This document shows, piece after piece, positions 26,058-34,775 of a stretch of 64,000 bases of DNA. This DNA comes from Labilithrix sp. GTDB lineage: Bacteria > Myxococcota_A > Polyangia > Polyangiales > Polyangiaceae. Position 1 is the stretch's first letter; each line of letters starts with the position of its first letter. Under the pieces are notes generated by a model that ran no database searches, was not told the origin of the DNA, and saw nothing but the letters and a program-made list of their open reading frames with translations. The position numbers were made by a program, and so were the translations under genes. The stretch lies in assembly GCA_019637155.1 (NCBI GenBank), contig JAHBWE010000005.1, positions 1 through 64,000 of the forward strand, in the 5' to 3' direction.

Positions 26058-26915
26058 TCAGTCCGGCTCGCGGAGCTGCAGGTCCGCGCCGACGACGACG
26101 CCGCTCGCCTCTCGAGCGATCGCGCGCATCGGCTTCAGGATGCGACACAAGAAGTGGGAGCGCGAGCAGCCGTACGAGATCACGCCCGGCGGAGGGTCGA
26201 CGGCGGAGGAGACCTCGATGACACGATGCGCCGGCACTTGCTCGAGCGCCCGGGCGCGCTCCCAGTCGAGGCTCTGCGAGCCGAGCGAAGAGTCGAGGAC
26301 GACCGCGTCACATTCGCGAAGGAGCCGGAGCACCTTCGACTGCCACTCGTCGTCCTCGGAGTGAATCACGCCGGCGTCGTCGCGGATCGACGCGGGGTCG
26401 AGCAGCTCGAACCCGCGCCGCTCCGGCGTATAGGAGACGAAGCCGTTGTCGCTCAGCATCGTCAAGTGCCCCAGCTCGGCGAGCACGGGGGCGGCGATCT
26501 TGGCGGTCAGCGTCGCGTGCGGCTCGTGGAAGCTGCGGAAGAGGACGATGCGGAAGCGACCGCGGAGCCCCGTACGCATCGACAGGATGACGTTGACGAC
26601 CGCCGCGACGAGCCCCGACGTCGCCGCCCGCTGGACCTTGCCAAGGCCGACGGCGTTCGCGCGCGTGAGCGCACCGAGCACACCGATCGCCGCGCTCGAA
26701 GCGGTGTCCGCCGCCCACACGAGCGGCTGGGCGAGGTGGAGGAGGAGGGTCGCGTCGAGGATGGGCGATCCGAGCGCGCGCGTACGGTCCTCGAAGAGAG
26801 AAGGATCGCGCCACGTCTCGCGTTCGCGCCTCGAGGCGACGACGGCGAGGACGATCGTGACGACGGCGAGGGGCCCCAGGACGAGCAGAGGCGTGGACCA
26901 CATCGCGATCGCCAT
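26058..26915 (-). CDS. Membrane-anchored protein with TIR-like Rossmann C-terminal domain
   Basis: 285 residues from ATG 26915 (ATG 26903 possible). One transmembrane helix at the start (STPLLVLGPLAVVTIVLAVVA), then a second hydrophobic stretch around 55-95. The C-terminal ~150 residues begin RFRIVLFRSFHEPHATLTAKIAAPVLAELG and continue with EWQSKVLRLLRECDAVVLDSS then DWERA. This strand-helix order with a final Trp/Glu segment looks like a TIR/SEFIR-type Rossmann fold, but that is by eye only. The frame differs from the upstream DUF4145-TPR gene and the two overlap by 608 bases on paper, suggesting one frameshifted gene or a fused pair. Confidence 0.6.
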   Translation of the reverse strand: MAIAMWSTPLLVLGPLAVVTIVLAVVASRRERETWRDPSLFEDRTRALGSPILDATLLLHLAQPLVWAADTASSAAIGVLGALTRANAVGLGKVQRAATSGLVAAVVNVILSMRTGLRGRFRIVLFRSFHEPHATLTAKIAAPVLAELGHLTMLSDNGFVSYTPERRGFELLDPASIRDDAGVIHSEDDEWQSKVLRLLRECDAVVLDSSLGSQSLDWERARALEQVPAHRVIEVSSAVDPPPGVISYGCSRSHFLCRILKPMRAIAREASGVVVGADLQLREPD

Positions 26916-28152
26916 CGAGGAACGCTTCGACGCCGGGTGCGATTTCGAGCGCCGGAAGGAGAAGGGCGAGCTGGCGCTTCGTGATCGCGACGTAGGTCGG
27001 CTGATGCTCGTGCTCCATGAACGCGGATCGGTAGAGTCGTCGCGCCTCGTCCGCCGCGCCGAGGACGAGCGACGCCTCGGCGAGGGTAACGCGGTCCCAG
27101 TAGCCCGTGAACGCGATCTGGTCGGCGGCGGCCATGATCCCACGTCGGCGATCGTAGAGCGCGACGACGGAGGCCGCGATCTTCTCGGCGCCCTCCTTGT
27201 CACCGAGGAGGAGCGTCATCGACGCGGCGTTCACCCCCGCGTACGTGCTCGAACGACGGCCGACCTCCCAGGCGCGCCGGTAGCGCTCGACGACGCGACC
27301 GAGGTGCTTCAGGCGCGCGCCGCTCCTCCCTTCCCAGCGCGGGAGGTCGGCCCACTGCCGCTTCAGCGCGCCGGCCGACATCGCGAGCGTCTCCTCGTCA
27401 CGATCGTATTGCTCCGCGAGCGCGTCGAGCTGGGCGGCGCTCTCGTCCACCTCGCCGACGAGCGAAGCCCCCCACGCGAGGAGCTGCCGAAGACGGAGGT
27501 CGGCGAACGAGGAGCGAGCGCGCTCGAGCGCGCCGAGCGCCGCGTGATGATGCTCGGAGCCCGCGGCGAGCATCACCTCCGCGTAGAGCGAGGTGAGGGT
27601 CGGGTTCGCGAGACCGACGCTCTCGTGCTCTTCCCACCATCGTTTCAGCGCTCGAAGATCGACCGCGGGCTCGTCGAGGATCGCGAGCAACGAAGGCACC
27701 GGCGACGCGGTGAGGACGAGGAGCTCCCGTCCCGGCGCGGTCAGCGACCCCACGCGCGCGCCGAGCGGGAAGCGCTCGAAGTGCCAGACGAGGATCCGTC
27801 CGAGGAGGCTCATCGCCATGTCGACGTCGAGCGCGCCGAGCGCGCGGTGCAGGTGGCGAGCCTCGTTGGAGAGGCGGCGCAGCGCATGCCCGAACGTGCG
27901 CGAGCTCGGCGACAGGAGCCCGGCTTCGTCGAGGCGGACGAGGGACGAGAATACGTTCGCGCTCTTCTCGCGCGTCGCGAGGAAGAGCTCCTCGGCGGTG
28001 AGGGCCTCGAGGACGCGGCCGGCGTAGAAGATCGCAGCTTCGGGCGCGTGGACGGAGAGGACGCGGGCCAGACGCGAGAGGTCCTCGCCGAGCCGATAGC
28101 CCGCGTGCTCGTTGGCAAGGACCTCAGGAAGCAAGCCGCTCGGATCGAACAT
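26308..28152 (-). CDS. DUF4145-like plus TPR (MAP3K TRAFs-binding-like) protein, 3' part probably out of frame
   Basis: 614 codons on paper from ATG 28152 (TTG about 33 bases upstream possible). Residues ~30-140 (APEAAIFYAGRVLEALTAEE... then ALRRLSNEARHLHR) match the layout of DUF4145, a helical domain common in restriction and other conflict proteins. Residues ~190-400 look like the TPR-type region of bacterial proteins related to the MAP3K TRAFs-binding domain (GALKRQWADL, YAGVNAASMTLLLGD, YWDRVTLAEASLVLG). After about residue 412 the translation turns Arg/Pro-rich because another frame (the 26058 gene) is the real one. A one-base frameshift near 26900 would join both into a ~695-residue protein. 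Confidence 0.6.
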   Translation of the reverse strand: MFDPSGLLPEVLANEHAGYRLGEDLSRLARVLSVHAPEAAIFYAGRVLEALTAEELFLATREKSANVFSSLVRLDEAGLLSPSSRTFGHALRRLSNEARHLHRALGALDVDMAMSLLGRILVWHFERFPLGARVGSLTAPGRELLVLTASPVPSLLAILDEPAVDLRALKRWWEEHESVGLANPTLTSLYAEVMLAAGSEHHHAALGALERARSSFADLRLRQLLAWGASLVGEVDESAAQLDALAEQYDRDEETLAMSAGALKRQWADLPRWEGRSGARLKHLGRVVERYRRAWEVGRRSSTYAGVNAASMTLLLGDKEGAEKIAASVVALYDRRRGIMAAADQIAFTGYWDRVTLAEASLVLGAADEARRLYRSAFMEHEHQPTYVAITKRQLALLLPALEIAPGVEAFLDGDRDVVHASARPGAPRRRHDRPRRRRLEARTRDVARSFSLRGPYARARIAHPRRDPPPPPRPAARVGGGHRFERGDRCARCAHARERRRPWQGPAGGDVGARRGGRQRHPVDAYGAPRSLPHRPLPQLPRAARDADRQDRRPRARRAGALDDAERQRLRLLYAGAARVRAARPRVDPRRRRRDSLRGRRVAVEGAPAPSRM

Positions 28153-28199
28153 GCCTTCTCGCGCGACCGCGTCCTCGGAAGCCAACGTAGCGCGGAACG

Positions 28200-28544
28200 C
28201 TAGCAGGCGCGCCGTGCGAGGGTGCGCTCGCAGGCGTCGGCGATGATGCGTTCTGCTGCTGCGCCTGCGTCGCGGAGCTCGTTGGCGCTTGGTGGGTCGA
28301 AGCGGAGGACGCGGGGGCGGGGGGTCGACTCGAGCGAGACGAGGACGCGCTTCGCGTTTACCGAGATCGAGCGGACCTCGATGCCGGGCTCGCGCTCCTC
28401 GAGCCACGCGACGATGGGGCGCGCGGCGGCGAGGGCCGCGTCGGCGTCGGCGCCGCGGAGGTCGACGCCCGGGCCCGTCACGCCGGCCGGGACCGCGCGG
28501 ACGTGGCGATCGCGGAAGCGAAGCTTGTACGAGAGGAGTCTCAT
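28200..28544 (-). CDS. Hypothetical protein
   Basis: 114 residues, small alpha/beta-looking (strand VRSISVNAKRVLVSLE, terminal helix AAAERIIADACERTLA). No signal peptide and no recognisable family. The ATG falls at the edge of a GGGGGC hairpin (28551-28569) with no visible ribosome site, so the start is uncertain. It follows the glutaredoxin-like gene on the same strand after 122 bases. Confidence 0.5.
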   Translation of the reverse strand: MRLLSYKLRFRDRHVRAVPAGVTGPGVDLRGADADAALAAARPIVAWLEEREPGIEVRSISVNAKRVLVSLESTPRPRVLRFDPPSANELRDAGAAAERIIADACERTLARRAC

Positions 28545-28550
28545 GCAACG

Positions 28551-28569
28551 TCGGGGGCGTTGCCCCCGA
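28551..28569. terminator. 8-bp stem-loop TCGGGGGC / GCCCCCGA
   Basis: A perfect stem around GTT, followed by CACCCCCACCCC and GCGCTTCGCGC-type small palindromes to about 28660. On the minus strand it lies between the glutaredoxin-like stop (28667) and the ATG at 28544. It could end the upstream transcript or fold over the next ribosome site. There is no T-run. Confidence 0.5.
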
Positions 28570-28666
28570 CACCCCCACCCCAGACACGGCCCTCGCGCTT
28601 CGCGCTCGGGGCGCTTCGCGCCCGCTGTCGCGGCCGCTTCTGGGGCCCCGTCGCCATCAGGATCCA

Positions 28667-29182
28667 TCAGGCGCCGGTCAGGGCCTTGGCGAGCTTGCCG
28701 GAGACGTCCCAGTCGACGAGGTCGTTGTAGCCGCCGACCGGGGACGAGGCGACGAACACGACGGGGAGGTCGTCGTCCTTGCACTTCGCCTCGCGCATCA
28801 CGAAGTCGCGTGTCGTCGCGTCGCCGGCGATGTCGAGGAGCGTGTACTTTACAGCCTTTGCGTCGAGCATCTCCTGGATGCGGCCGAGCATGCGGGCGTT
28901 GCGGTCCTTCTCGAAGTAGACCATCACCGGCGCCTGCGCCTTCGCGATGGGCGCGGAGCCGCCGGCGGGCTTGCCGCCGTTCCTCTTCAGCTCCTCGAGC
29001 TTCGCCAGCCCCGCGCGGCGGCGATCGAGCTCCTCCTGCGAGCAGATCGGGTCGCCGAGGAGCGCGTTCATGCGCCGCGCGATCTCCTTCGGGAGACGCA
29101 CGGGCAAGAAGCCCTCACCGACGGGGGACGTGATCGCCTTGTGGAGGGAGGTGCGGACGAGGTCGAGCATCGCGGCGCCCAT
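28667..29182 (-). CDS. Glutaredoxin-like protein lacking active-site cysteines
   Basis: 171 residues. The N-terminal ~80 residues are helical and charged (SQEELDRRRAGLAKLEELKR). From ~84 the chain follows the glutaredoxin fold: APVMVYFEKDRNARMLGRIQEMLDAKAVKYTLLDI, then LPVVFVASSPVGGYNDLVDWD, the cis-Pro and GG.DDL glutathione-binding positions of the family. The CPYC/CGFS active site is replaced by EKDRNA, so no thiol chemistry is expected. It may have become a binding or scaffold domain. ATG 29170 is an alternative start. Confidence 0.72.
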   Translation of the reverse strand: MGAAMLDLVRTSLHKAITSPVGEGFLPVRLPKEIARRMNALLGDPICSQEELDRRRAGLAKLEELKRNGGKPAGGSAPIAKAQAPVMVYFEKDRNARMLGRIQEMLDAKAVKYTLLDIAGDATTRDFVMREAKCKDDDLPVVFVASSPVGGYNDLVDWDVSGKLAKALTGA

Positions 29183-29239
29183 CTTCGTCGGGCCGCCGCG
29201 GAAATCAAGCCGCGCGGAGCCGCACGAGCGTGCGGAGGC

Positions 29240-29863
29240 TCAGTTGGTCTCGCAGCCGTCGGGTACGGCGAGGCCGTTCGTGCACGTCCGGATCTTGATC
29301 GTGACGGCGCCGCGCTTGCAGTCGATCAGGTTGCACTTGTCGGTGCCGGTGCACTCCGCGTCGAGCTTGCAGAGCGGCGGGCCCTCGGTGCAGCCGGTGC
29401 CCTCGTCGCACGACGAGCCGTTGAAGGTGAGGCAGCAGCCGACGCCCGCGTCGTTGCAGTCGGCCTTCTCGTCGCACGCGAGCTCGAGCCCCTGCTCCGC
29501 CTCGCAGATGTCGTCGCACGCGGCCTTCTTCTCGTCGCTGTCGGGCCAGCAACAGAGCTTCTCCGCGTCCTTCGTCGTGTCGCACTCCTTCGTCCCGCAG
29601 GTGACCTTCTTCGGGTTCGACAGCGTGGTGGGGCCCGCGTCGTTGCCGGCGTCGCCGCCGCTCGAAGAGCTCGACGAGCTCGACGACGTGGTCGACCCGC
29701 CGTTGTCGTCGTCGTCGTCGCCGCTGCCGCTCGACGAGCTCGCGTTCCGCCCCGCGTCCTTCTTCGGCGTCGCCGGCGTCTCCGCGCTGCACCCCTCGAG
29801 CGAGGTCACCGCGGCCCACCCGACACACGTCCCCACCAACGCGAGCACGGCGAAACGACGCAC
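29240..29863 (-). CDS. Cys-rich exported protein with poly-Ser/Asp linker
   Basis: 207 residues from GTG 29863. Signal with TSLEGCS as probable lipobox (Cys near 25), then a low-complexity linker of Ser and Asp runs (~37-70), then a Cys-rich domain with about 17 Cys (CGTKEC, KLCCWP, CDDICEAE, GVGCCLTF). It looks like a disulfide-rich surface module held off the membrane by a flexible arm. No family recognised. Confidence 0.65.
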   Translation of the reverse strand: MRRFAVLALVGTCVGWAAVTSLEGCSAETPATPKKDAGRNASSSSGSGDDDDDNGGSTTSSSSSSSSSGGDAGNDAGPTTLSNPKKVTCGTKECDTTKDAEKLCCWPDSDEKKAACDDICEAEQGLELACDEKADCNDAGVGCCLTFNGSSCDEGTGCTEGPPLCKLDAECTGTDKCNLIDCKRGAVTIKIRTCTNGLAVPDGCETN

Positions 29864-29916
29864 GCCCGAATTGTGCGCAGATTCGGCGCGGAATGCCAAC
29901 TCGGGCCGACGAGCCG

Positions 29917-31530
29917 TCAGGCCTCGGCGAGGGCGAGCTTGTTCTTCGCCATCTTCGCGACCTTGGCGCGGCCGCCCTTCTTCACGACCTCCTCGAGCAG
30001 CTCCTCGCCGAGCGGGTGGTTCAGCTCGGTGAAATGGAAGCCGACGTAATAGAGGTGGTCGAGCTCCAGCGCGCGATCCTTCTTGAGCGACTTCGCGACG
30101 TCGAAGCCCTGGCGCAGGAGCGCGCCGAGGATGCGGAGCGACTCGTCGCCCGCGCGCGAGGCCGGGCGCGTGTCGCGGTTCGAGAGCGAGAGCTCCAGCG
30201 ACGCGAGGGCGTAGCGATCGTCGTTCGTCGCGCGGTCCATCTTGCAGAGGATCGAGAGCACGACGCGCGCCTTGTTCTCGTCCTTCTTCCGCAGACGGCC
30301 CGCGAGCGCGCGGAGCGCGTCGGCGACCGCGTCCGGATCCGCGTCGCGCGCGACGTCGAGGTGCGCCTCGTAGTTGCGCTCGCCCTTGCCGAGACGATCG
30401 AGCGCCTCCTCGAGGAGCTGCTTCCGCAGCGCCGGCGCGATCTTCTTCGCGGTGGGGCGGAGCACCTTGGCGAGGACCCACGCGCGATCGGGGTTCGTCG
30501 CCTCGAGCAGCGCCTTCGCGAGCGCGGGGACCGCCTCCTCCTTGCCCGCGATGCCGTTCGCCGCCGCCTCCGCGTAGCGCCGATCCGCGGTCGAGACGAG
30601 GACCTTCGTGAGCACGCTCGACGCCGCCGCGCCGCCCATGCGGCCGAGGAGATCGAGGACGAAGCTCGCGCGCGCGAAGTCGGGGTGGAGCGCGATCTTC
30701 TCGAGGCGCTTCGCGGTGTCGTCCGAGACCTGGAGCGAGCCCAGGGTGTGGAGCGCGGTCTGCGCGAGCGTGCGGTCCGGCGCCTCGGCCGCCTTCACGA
30801 GCGTGTCGACGACCTTCGCGCTCGGCTTGTCCTTCGAGAGCGCGAAGCGGAACGCGATGATCGCCTCCTGCCTCACCGACGGATCGGCCTTCTCGTCGTT
30901 CGCGTAGGCGAGCAACGTCGGGATCGTCTTCTCGTCCTCGAGGTACCCCAAGATCTTCACCGCCGCCGCGATCGCGCCCGCCGCGCCGGCCTTCTTCTTT
31001 TGCGCGTCGAGGAAGCGCTCGACCTCGGCGAGGTAGCTGCGCCGCTTGTTGCCGTCGGCGTTCTTGATCTGCTGCCGCACCGCGAGAGCGGCGGCCTTCG
31101 CCGCCTCCGCGTCGCTCGAGGCGAGGCCCTTGATGAGGGCGGAGAACGCGTCCTTACCGCCGAGCTCGGCGAGGGCGGCGTCGAGCGCGCGGCGCTCCTC
31201 CGGCCCCGCGCTCCCCATCTTCTCCTTGATGATCGGGACGACCTCTTCGCCGACGCTCGCGACCGCGCGCGTGGCGGCGCGGCGGACGTCGTCGTCGTGC
31301 TGCGAGAGGAGGGGGAAGATCTGCGGCAGCGCCTTCTTCGCGCCGACGCGGGCGAGCGCGTCGAGCGCGTGCACCTGGAGGAGGGGAACGCCGCTCTCCA
31401 GCGTCGCGGCGAGGCCTTCGACGACGCCCGGCCCCTTCGCCTTGAGCTCGCCCAGCACGATCGCAGCGGCGATCTTCTTCTCGATCGCATCCGACTTGAG
31501 GAGCCCGACGATCTTCCCCACTTCGCTCAT
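29917..31530 (-). CDS. HEAT-repeat protein
   Basis: 537 residues of tandem helical repeats with the HEAT/PBS-lyase pattern, for example AAAIVLGELKAKGPGVVEGLA, VHALDALARVGAKKALPQI and RRAATRAVASVGEEVVPII. About twelve repeats can be followed to residue ~400, then helical sequence to the end. No signal peptide, so cytosolic. HEAT solenoids serve as protein-binding scaffolds; the partner is unknown. ATG 31530 chosen; ATG 31548 would add six residues. Confidence 0.8.
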   Translation of the reverse strand: MSEVGKIVGLLKSDAIEKKIAAAIVLGELKAKGPGVVEGLAATLESGVPLLQVHALDALARVGAKKALPQIFPLLSQHDDDVRRAATRAVASVGEEVVPIIKEKMGSAGPEERRALDAALAELGGKDAFSALIKGLASSDAEAAKAAALAVRQQIKNADGNKRRSYLAEVERFLDAQKKKAGAAGAIAAAVKILGYLEDEKTIPTLLAYANDEKADPSVRQEAIIAFRFALSKDKPSAKVVDTLVKAAEAPDRTLAQTALHTLGSLQVSDDTAKRLEKIALHPDFARASFVLDLLGRMGGAAASSVLTKVLVSTADRRYAEAAANGIAGKEEAVPALAKALLEATNPDRAWVLAKVLRPTAKKIAPALRKQLLEEALDRLGKGERNYEAHLDVARDADPDAVADALRALAGRLRKKDENKARVVLSILCKMDRATNDDRYALASLELSLSNRDTRPASRAGDESLRILGALLRQGFDVAKSLKKDRALELDHLYYVGFHFTELNHPLGEELLEEVVKKGGRAKVAKMAKNKLALAEA

Positions 31531-31554
31531 GGGGCCAGGTCTTATCATCGGGCG

Positions 31555-32079
31555 ATGAGCATCGCGAGCGCGGTGAAGGTGGCGGTGGGGATCGTTCTCG
31601 CGGTCCTCCTCGGATGCGAGCCGCCGCCGGGAACGGAGTCGGGTGGCGGCGGCGGCGGCACGCTCGGCGACGCCGGCGGCTCCACGACGGGTCCGCTCCA
31701 GCCGCTCGACGCCGACGGCCTATGCAAGAAGCTGGTCGGACAGTGCGGGATCGGCCTCTCGCAGGAGCTCTGTCTGAACGAGTATTTCCCGCTCCGCGTC
31801 ACGTCGGCGTGCGCCGCCGCGATCCCGAGCGCCACCTGCGCCGACCTCGCGAGCACGAGCTCCTCCATCTCCCAAACGTGTTTCCCTCCGTGCAGCGCGG
31901 GCACCGCGCCGGCGTGCAACGGCGACGGGACGATCACGCTCTGCACCGCTTCGAACACGAGGCAGGTCCGCGACTGCCGCGACGCCTGCACCGCCGAGGG
32001 CTTCACCGCGTGGACGGGCTCCTGCGGGACGACGTTCGACGGCCAGGTCGCGGTGACGCCGCAGTGCTGGTGTCGCTGA
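31555..32079 (+). CDS. Small lipoprotein with Gly-rich linker and Cys-rich domain
   Basis: 174 residues. Signal MSIASAVKVAVGIVLAVLLGCE with a good lipobox (LLGC). A Gly/Ser linker (~26-48) precedes a compact domain with about ten Cys (LCKKLVGQCGIGL, TCFPPCSAG, CRDACTAEGF, terminal CWCR). The start lies 24 bases from the divergent HEAT gene start, so the promoters overlap. Function unknown. Confidence 0.7.
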   Translation: MSIASAVKVAVGIVLAVLLGCEPPPGTESGGGGGGTLGDAGGSTTGPLQPLDADGLCKKLVGQCGIGLSQELCLNEYFPLRVTSACAAAIPSATCADLASTSSSISQTCFPPCSAGTAPACNGDGTITLCTASNTRQVRDCRDACTAEGFTAWTGSCGTTFDGQVAVTPQCWCR

Positions 32080-32107
32080 CGACGGCGCGAATGAAAAACC
32101 TCGCGCC

Positions 32108-33331
32108 GTGTATCCTGCGGCGGTGCTCGGGCGTCTCGTCTTCGTCGTCGCGATCGGTACCGTCGTGAGCTGTCGTGAGTCGGCGCCGGTTCGGGGCGCG
32201 GAGACGGAGGCGAAGGTGGTGACGGCGGCGGCGCCGTCGTTCGCCGACGACGTCGCGTTCCTCGATGCGCGCGCGAAGACGATCGTGCTCGAGGATCCGG
32301 CCGGCGGCCGCGTCGCGCTCTCGGCGCAGTACCAGGGGCGCGTGATGACGAGCGCGGTGTCGCCGGCGGGGCAGAGCCTCGGCTGGATCAATCGGCCGTT
32401 CATCGAGTCGGCGAAGACGGGCACGCAGTTCGACAACTACGGAGGCGAGGACCGCTTCTGGCTCGGGCCCGAAGGCGGGCAGAACGGCCTCTACTTCCCG
32501 CCGGGCAAACCCTTCACGTTCGACGAGTGGCAGACGCCGCACGCGATGCAGGAGGGCACGTGGGAGGTCGCCGATCGGCAGCCGGGCCTCGTCACGTTTC
32601 GGCGCACGATGACGGTGGTGACGTGGTCTGGCACGGAGCTCGTCGTCGAGGTCGAGCGCACGGTGCGTCTCCTTCCACGAACGGACGTCGCGGCGGGCGT
32701 GGGGTACGTCGGCTACGAGACGTCGAACAAGATCGTGAACCGCGGGACGAAGCCGTGGACGAAGGAGACGGGCCTGCCGTCGATCTGGATCCTCGCGATG
32801 TTCGCGCCGGCGGCGGACGCGCGCGTGATCGTCCCGTTCGAGAAGGACGGTCCTGGCGAGATCGTCAACGATCGCTACTTCGGCAAGGTCCCGCCCGAGC
32901 GGCTCGTCGTGAGCGCGGACAAGGGCTTCCTCGCGTTCACGTGCGACGGCAAGCAGCGCGGAAAGATCGGCCTCTCGCCGTCGCGCGCGAAGAGCGTGCT
33001 CGGAAGCTACAGCCCATCGCAGAGCCTCCTCACGGTCGTGAGCTACAGCGGTCCGGTCAAGGGCGCGCCCTACGTCAACAGCATGTGGGAGCAGCAGAAG
33101 GAGCCCTACGCCGGCGACGTCGTGAACAGCTACAACGACGGCCCGCCGGCGCCCGGCAAGCCCCCGCTCGGCGGCTTCTACGAGATCGAAACGAGCTCAC
33201 CCGGCGCCGAGCTCGCCCCGGGCCGCGACCTCGTGCACGTCCACCGCACGCTGCACTTCGTCGGCGCCCGCCCGCACCTCGACACCATCGCGAGGGAGAA
33301 GCTCGGCGTCGCGCTGACGGATCTCCCCTGA
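32108..33331 (+). CDS. DUF6786-like lipoprotein
   Basis: 407 residues, GTG start (GTG 32123 also possible). Signal ends in GTVVSCR, a probable lipidation site. The mature protein looks like a beta-sandwich of the DUF6786 / sugar-mutarotase-like type: VALSAQYQGRVMTSAV, SLGWINRPFI, then GGEDRFWLGPEGGQNGLYF near residue 115. The Trp/Gly/Glu-rich motif suggests carbohydrate recognition, but the activity of this family is not established. 28 bases after the preceding lipoprotein gene, so probably co-transcribed. Confidence 0.65.
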   Translation: MYPAAVLGRLVFVVAIGTVVSCRESAPVRGAETEAKVVTAAAPSFADDVAFLDARAKTIVLEDPAGGRVALSAQYQGRVMTSAVSPAGQSLGWINRPFIESAKTGTQFDNYGGEDRFWLGPEGGQNGLYFPPGKPFTFDEWQTPHAMQEGTWEVADRQPGLVTFRRTMTVVTWSGTELVVEVERTVRLLPRTDVAAGVGYVGYETSNKIVNRGTKPWTKETGLPSIWILAMFAPAADARVIVPFEKDGPGEIVNDRYFGKVPPERLVVSADKGFLAFTCDGKQRGKIGLSPSRAKSVLGSYSPSQSLLTVVSYSGPVKGAPYVNSMWEQQKEPYAGDVVNSYNDGPPAPGKPPLGGFYEIETSSPGAELAPGRDLVHVHRTLHFVGARPHLDTIAREKLGVALTDLP

Positions 33332-33351
33332 CGCGAAGGCGCGTCGCGCGC

Positions 33352-33669
33352 TCAGTGGTGGCGGTGCGCGCGGCCGTGCGACTTCGCGACGGGGGCGTGG
33401 GCGTGCTTGCGTGCGGCCGGTGCGTGCGTGTGGCGCTGGCTCGGCTTGGCCTTCGGCTTCGCGCCGTGCGGCTTCGCCGTGTGCGGGCGCGCCTTCGGCG
33501 TGTGCGCGGCGTGGCCGTGGTGATGGCGAGCCGGGGGCTTCGCCGCCTTGCGGCCGTGGGCCGGCTTGGCCGCCGCGTGCGCGTGCCCGGTGGCAGAGGC
33601 GGGAGCGGCGGCGAACAGGATGGCGACGCTGGTCGCGAGCGCGAGGAGCAGATGAAGTGCACGGCGCAT
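33352..33669 (-). CDS. Histidine-rich exported peptide
   Basis: 105 residues. Sec signal MRRALHLLLALATSVAILFAA ending ASA, then a ~78-residue mature part made almost only of His, Ala, Lys, Pro, Arg and Thr, with 18 His. It is strongly basic and without Cys. This composition suggests metal (Ni, Zn, Cu) binding or a disordered polyanion-binding tail. No homologous family can be named. It may be a real gene because the signal peptide is well formed. Confidence 0.6.
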   Translation of the reverse strand: MRRALHLLLALATSVAILFAAAPASATGHAHAAAKPAHGRKAAKPPARHHHGHAAHTPKARPHTAKPHGAKPKAKPSQRHTHAPAARKHAHAPVAKSHGRAHRHH

Positions 33670-33800
33670 GGCGACGCCTCTAGCAGGGTGCGCGCGCCGC
33701 GCGACGCAGAAACGTAGCGGGTCGATCGATTGATCCGCCGCCTCCGTTCGGAGCGGAACATTCCAGCGCCGCGGTGCGGACGCGCGTCCTCGAGTGAGGA

Positions 33801-34775
33801 CTACAGCTGGCTCGCGCTGACGGCGCAGGCGCTCTCCTCGCCCTCCGGCGGCTCGAAGTCGACCGAGTCCTTGTAGTAGACGCGCTGGAACGTCGCCGAC
33901 CAGCACTCGCTCGCCGTCACGCTCGGGATCTCGGCGGGCAGGTCGCCGCCGGAGATCGAGATGTCGCCCCGGCCCGCGCCCGTCGCGTTCCACTTGCTCA
34001 CGAGGTGGACGGTCTCGAGCGCCGTGTCCTTCGCGTCGGAGACGTCGGTCGTGCCCGCGATGTCGACGGAGCCCGCGCCGTCGCTCTCGTGCACGACCTT
34101 CACGTCGAGCGAGCCCTTCGCCGGCTCGGGCCGCAGCTCCACCGCGATCGTCGCGGGGAGCTTCTGGAGGTCGTACGTGATCTTCGTCGTGCCTTCGTCC
34201 TTGCCGCGCGTGGGCTCGAGCTTCTTGTACGCGTCGTTGTCGGCCTCGAACCAGCCTTGCCGGTGCTTCGGGCTCGACTTGCCCCAGCCATGTCCCTTCA
34301 GCACAGCGAGCCACTCGCCGCCGCTCTTCGGCTGTCCTTCGAGCGCGTAGTCGTACTCCGCGTCGCCGACCTCCGTGACGGTGAAGCGCCACACCGCCGG
34401 CTCGAGCGCGTTGCCGGAGCCGGGACCCCACACCGCCTTCTTGTCTTCGAGGCTCGTGGGCTCGGTGTTCACGATCGCCCAGATGCCGCCGAGGATGACG
34501 CCGGTCGTGAGGTCGACGGCGCCGGTGACGTCGCGCGTGAACTGGTAGTACTGCGCGTTGCCGCCCGCGCCGTTGGTGCGGACGCCGAGGCCCGCGCTGC
34601 GCTTGCCGATCGTCGTGCCGTCCGAGCCGCCGGGGACCGAGAGCGCGACCTCTTGCTGCGTCGGGATCGCCTCGCGAAAGCGATCCGCGTCGCTGCTCTG
34701 ATTCACGGTGCAGCCGGCGCCGCAGGCGAGGGTGACGAACGCGAGGGACCAGAGACCACGACAAGCGAGCGACAT
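33801..34775 (-). CDS. Lipoprotein of unknown function
   Basis: 324 residues. ATG 34775 preferred over 34790 because GGAGG lies about eight bases before it. Signal with LACGAGC as lipobox. The mature protein is beta-rich (AVWRFTVTEVGDAEYDYALEG, TKITYDLQKLPATIAVELRPE), two Cys at ECW and SAC near the end, and a final FEPPEGEESACAV. No family recognised. Confidence 0.65.
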   Translation of the reverse strand: MSLACRGLWSLAFVTLACGAGCTVNQSSDADRFREAIPTQQEVALSVPGGSDGTTIGKRSAGLGVRTNGAGGNAQYYQFTRDVTGAVDLTTGVILGGIWAIVNTEPTSLEDKKAVWGPGSGNALEPAVWRFTVTEVGDAEYDYALEGQPKSGGEWLAVLKGHGWGKSSPKHRQGWFEADNDAYKKLEPTRGKDEGTTKITYDLQKLPATIAVELRPEPAKGSLDVKVVHESDGAGSVDIAGTTDVSDAKDTALETVHLVSKWNATGAGRGDISISGGDLPAEIPSVTASECWSATFQRVYYKDSVDFEPPEGEESACAVSASQL

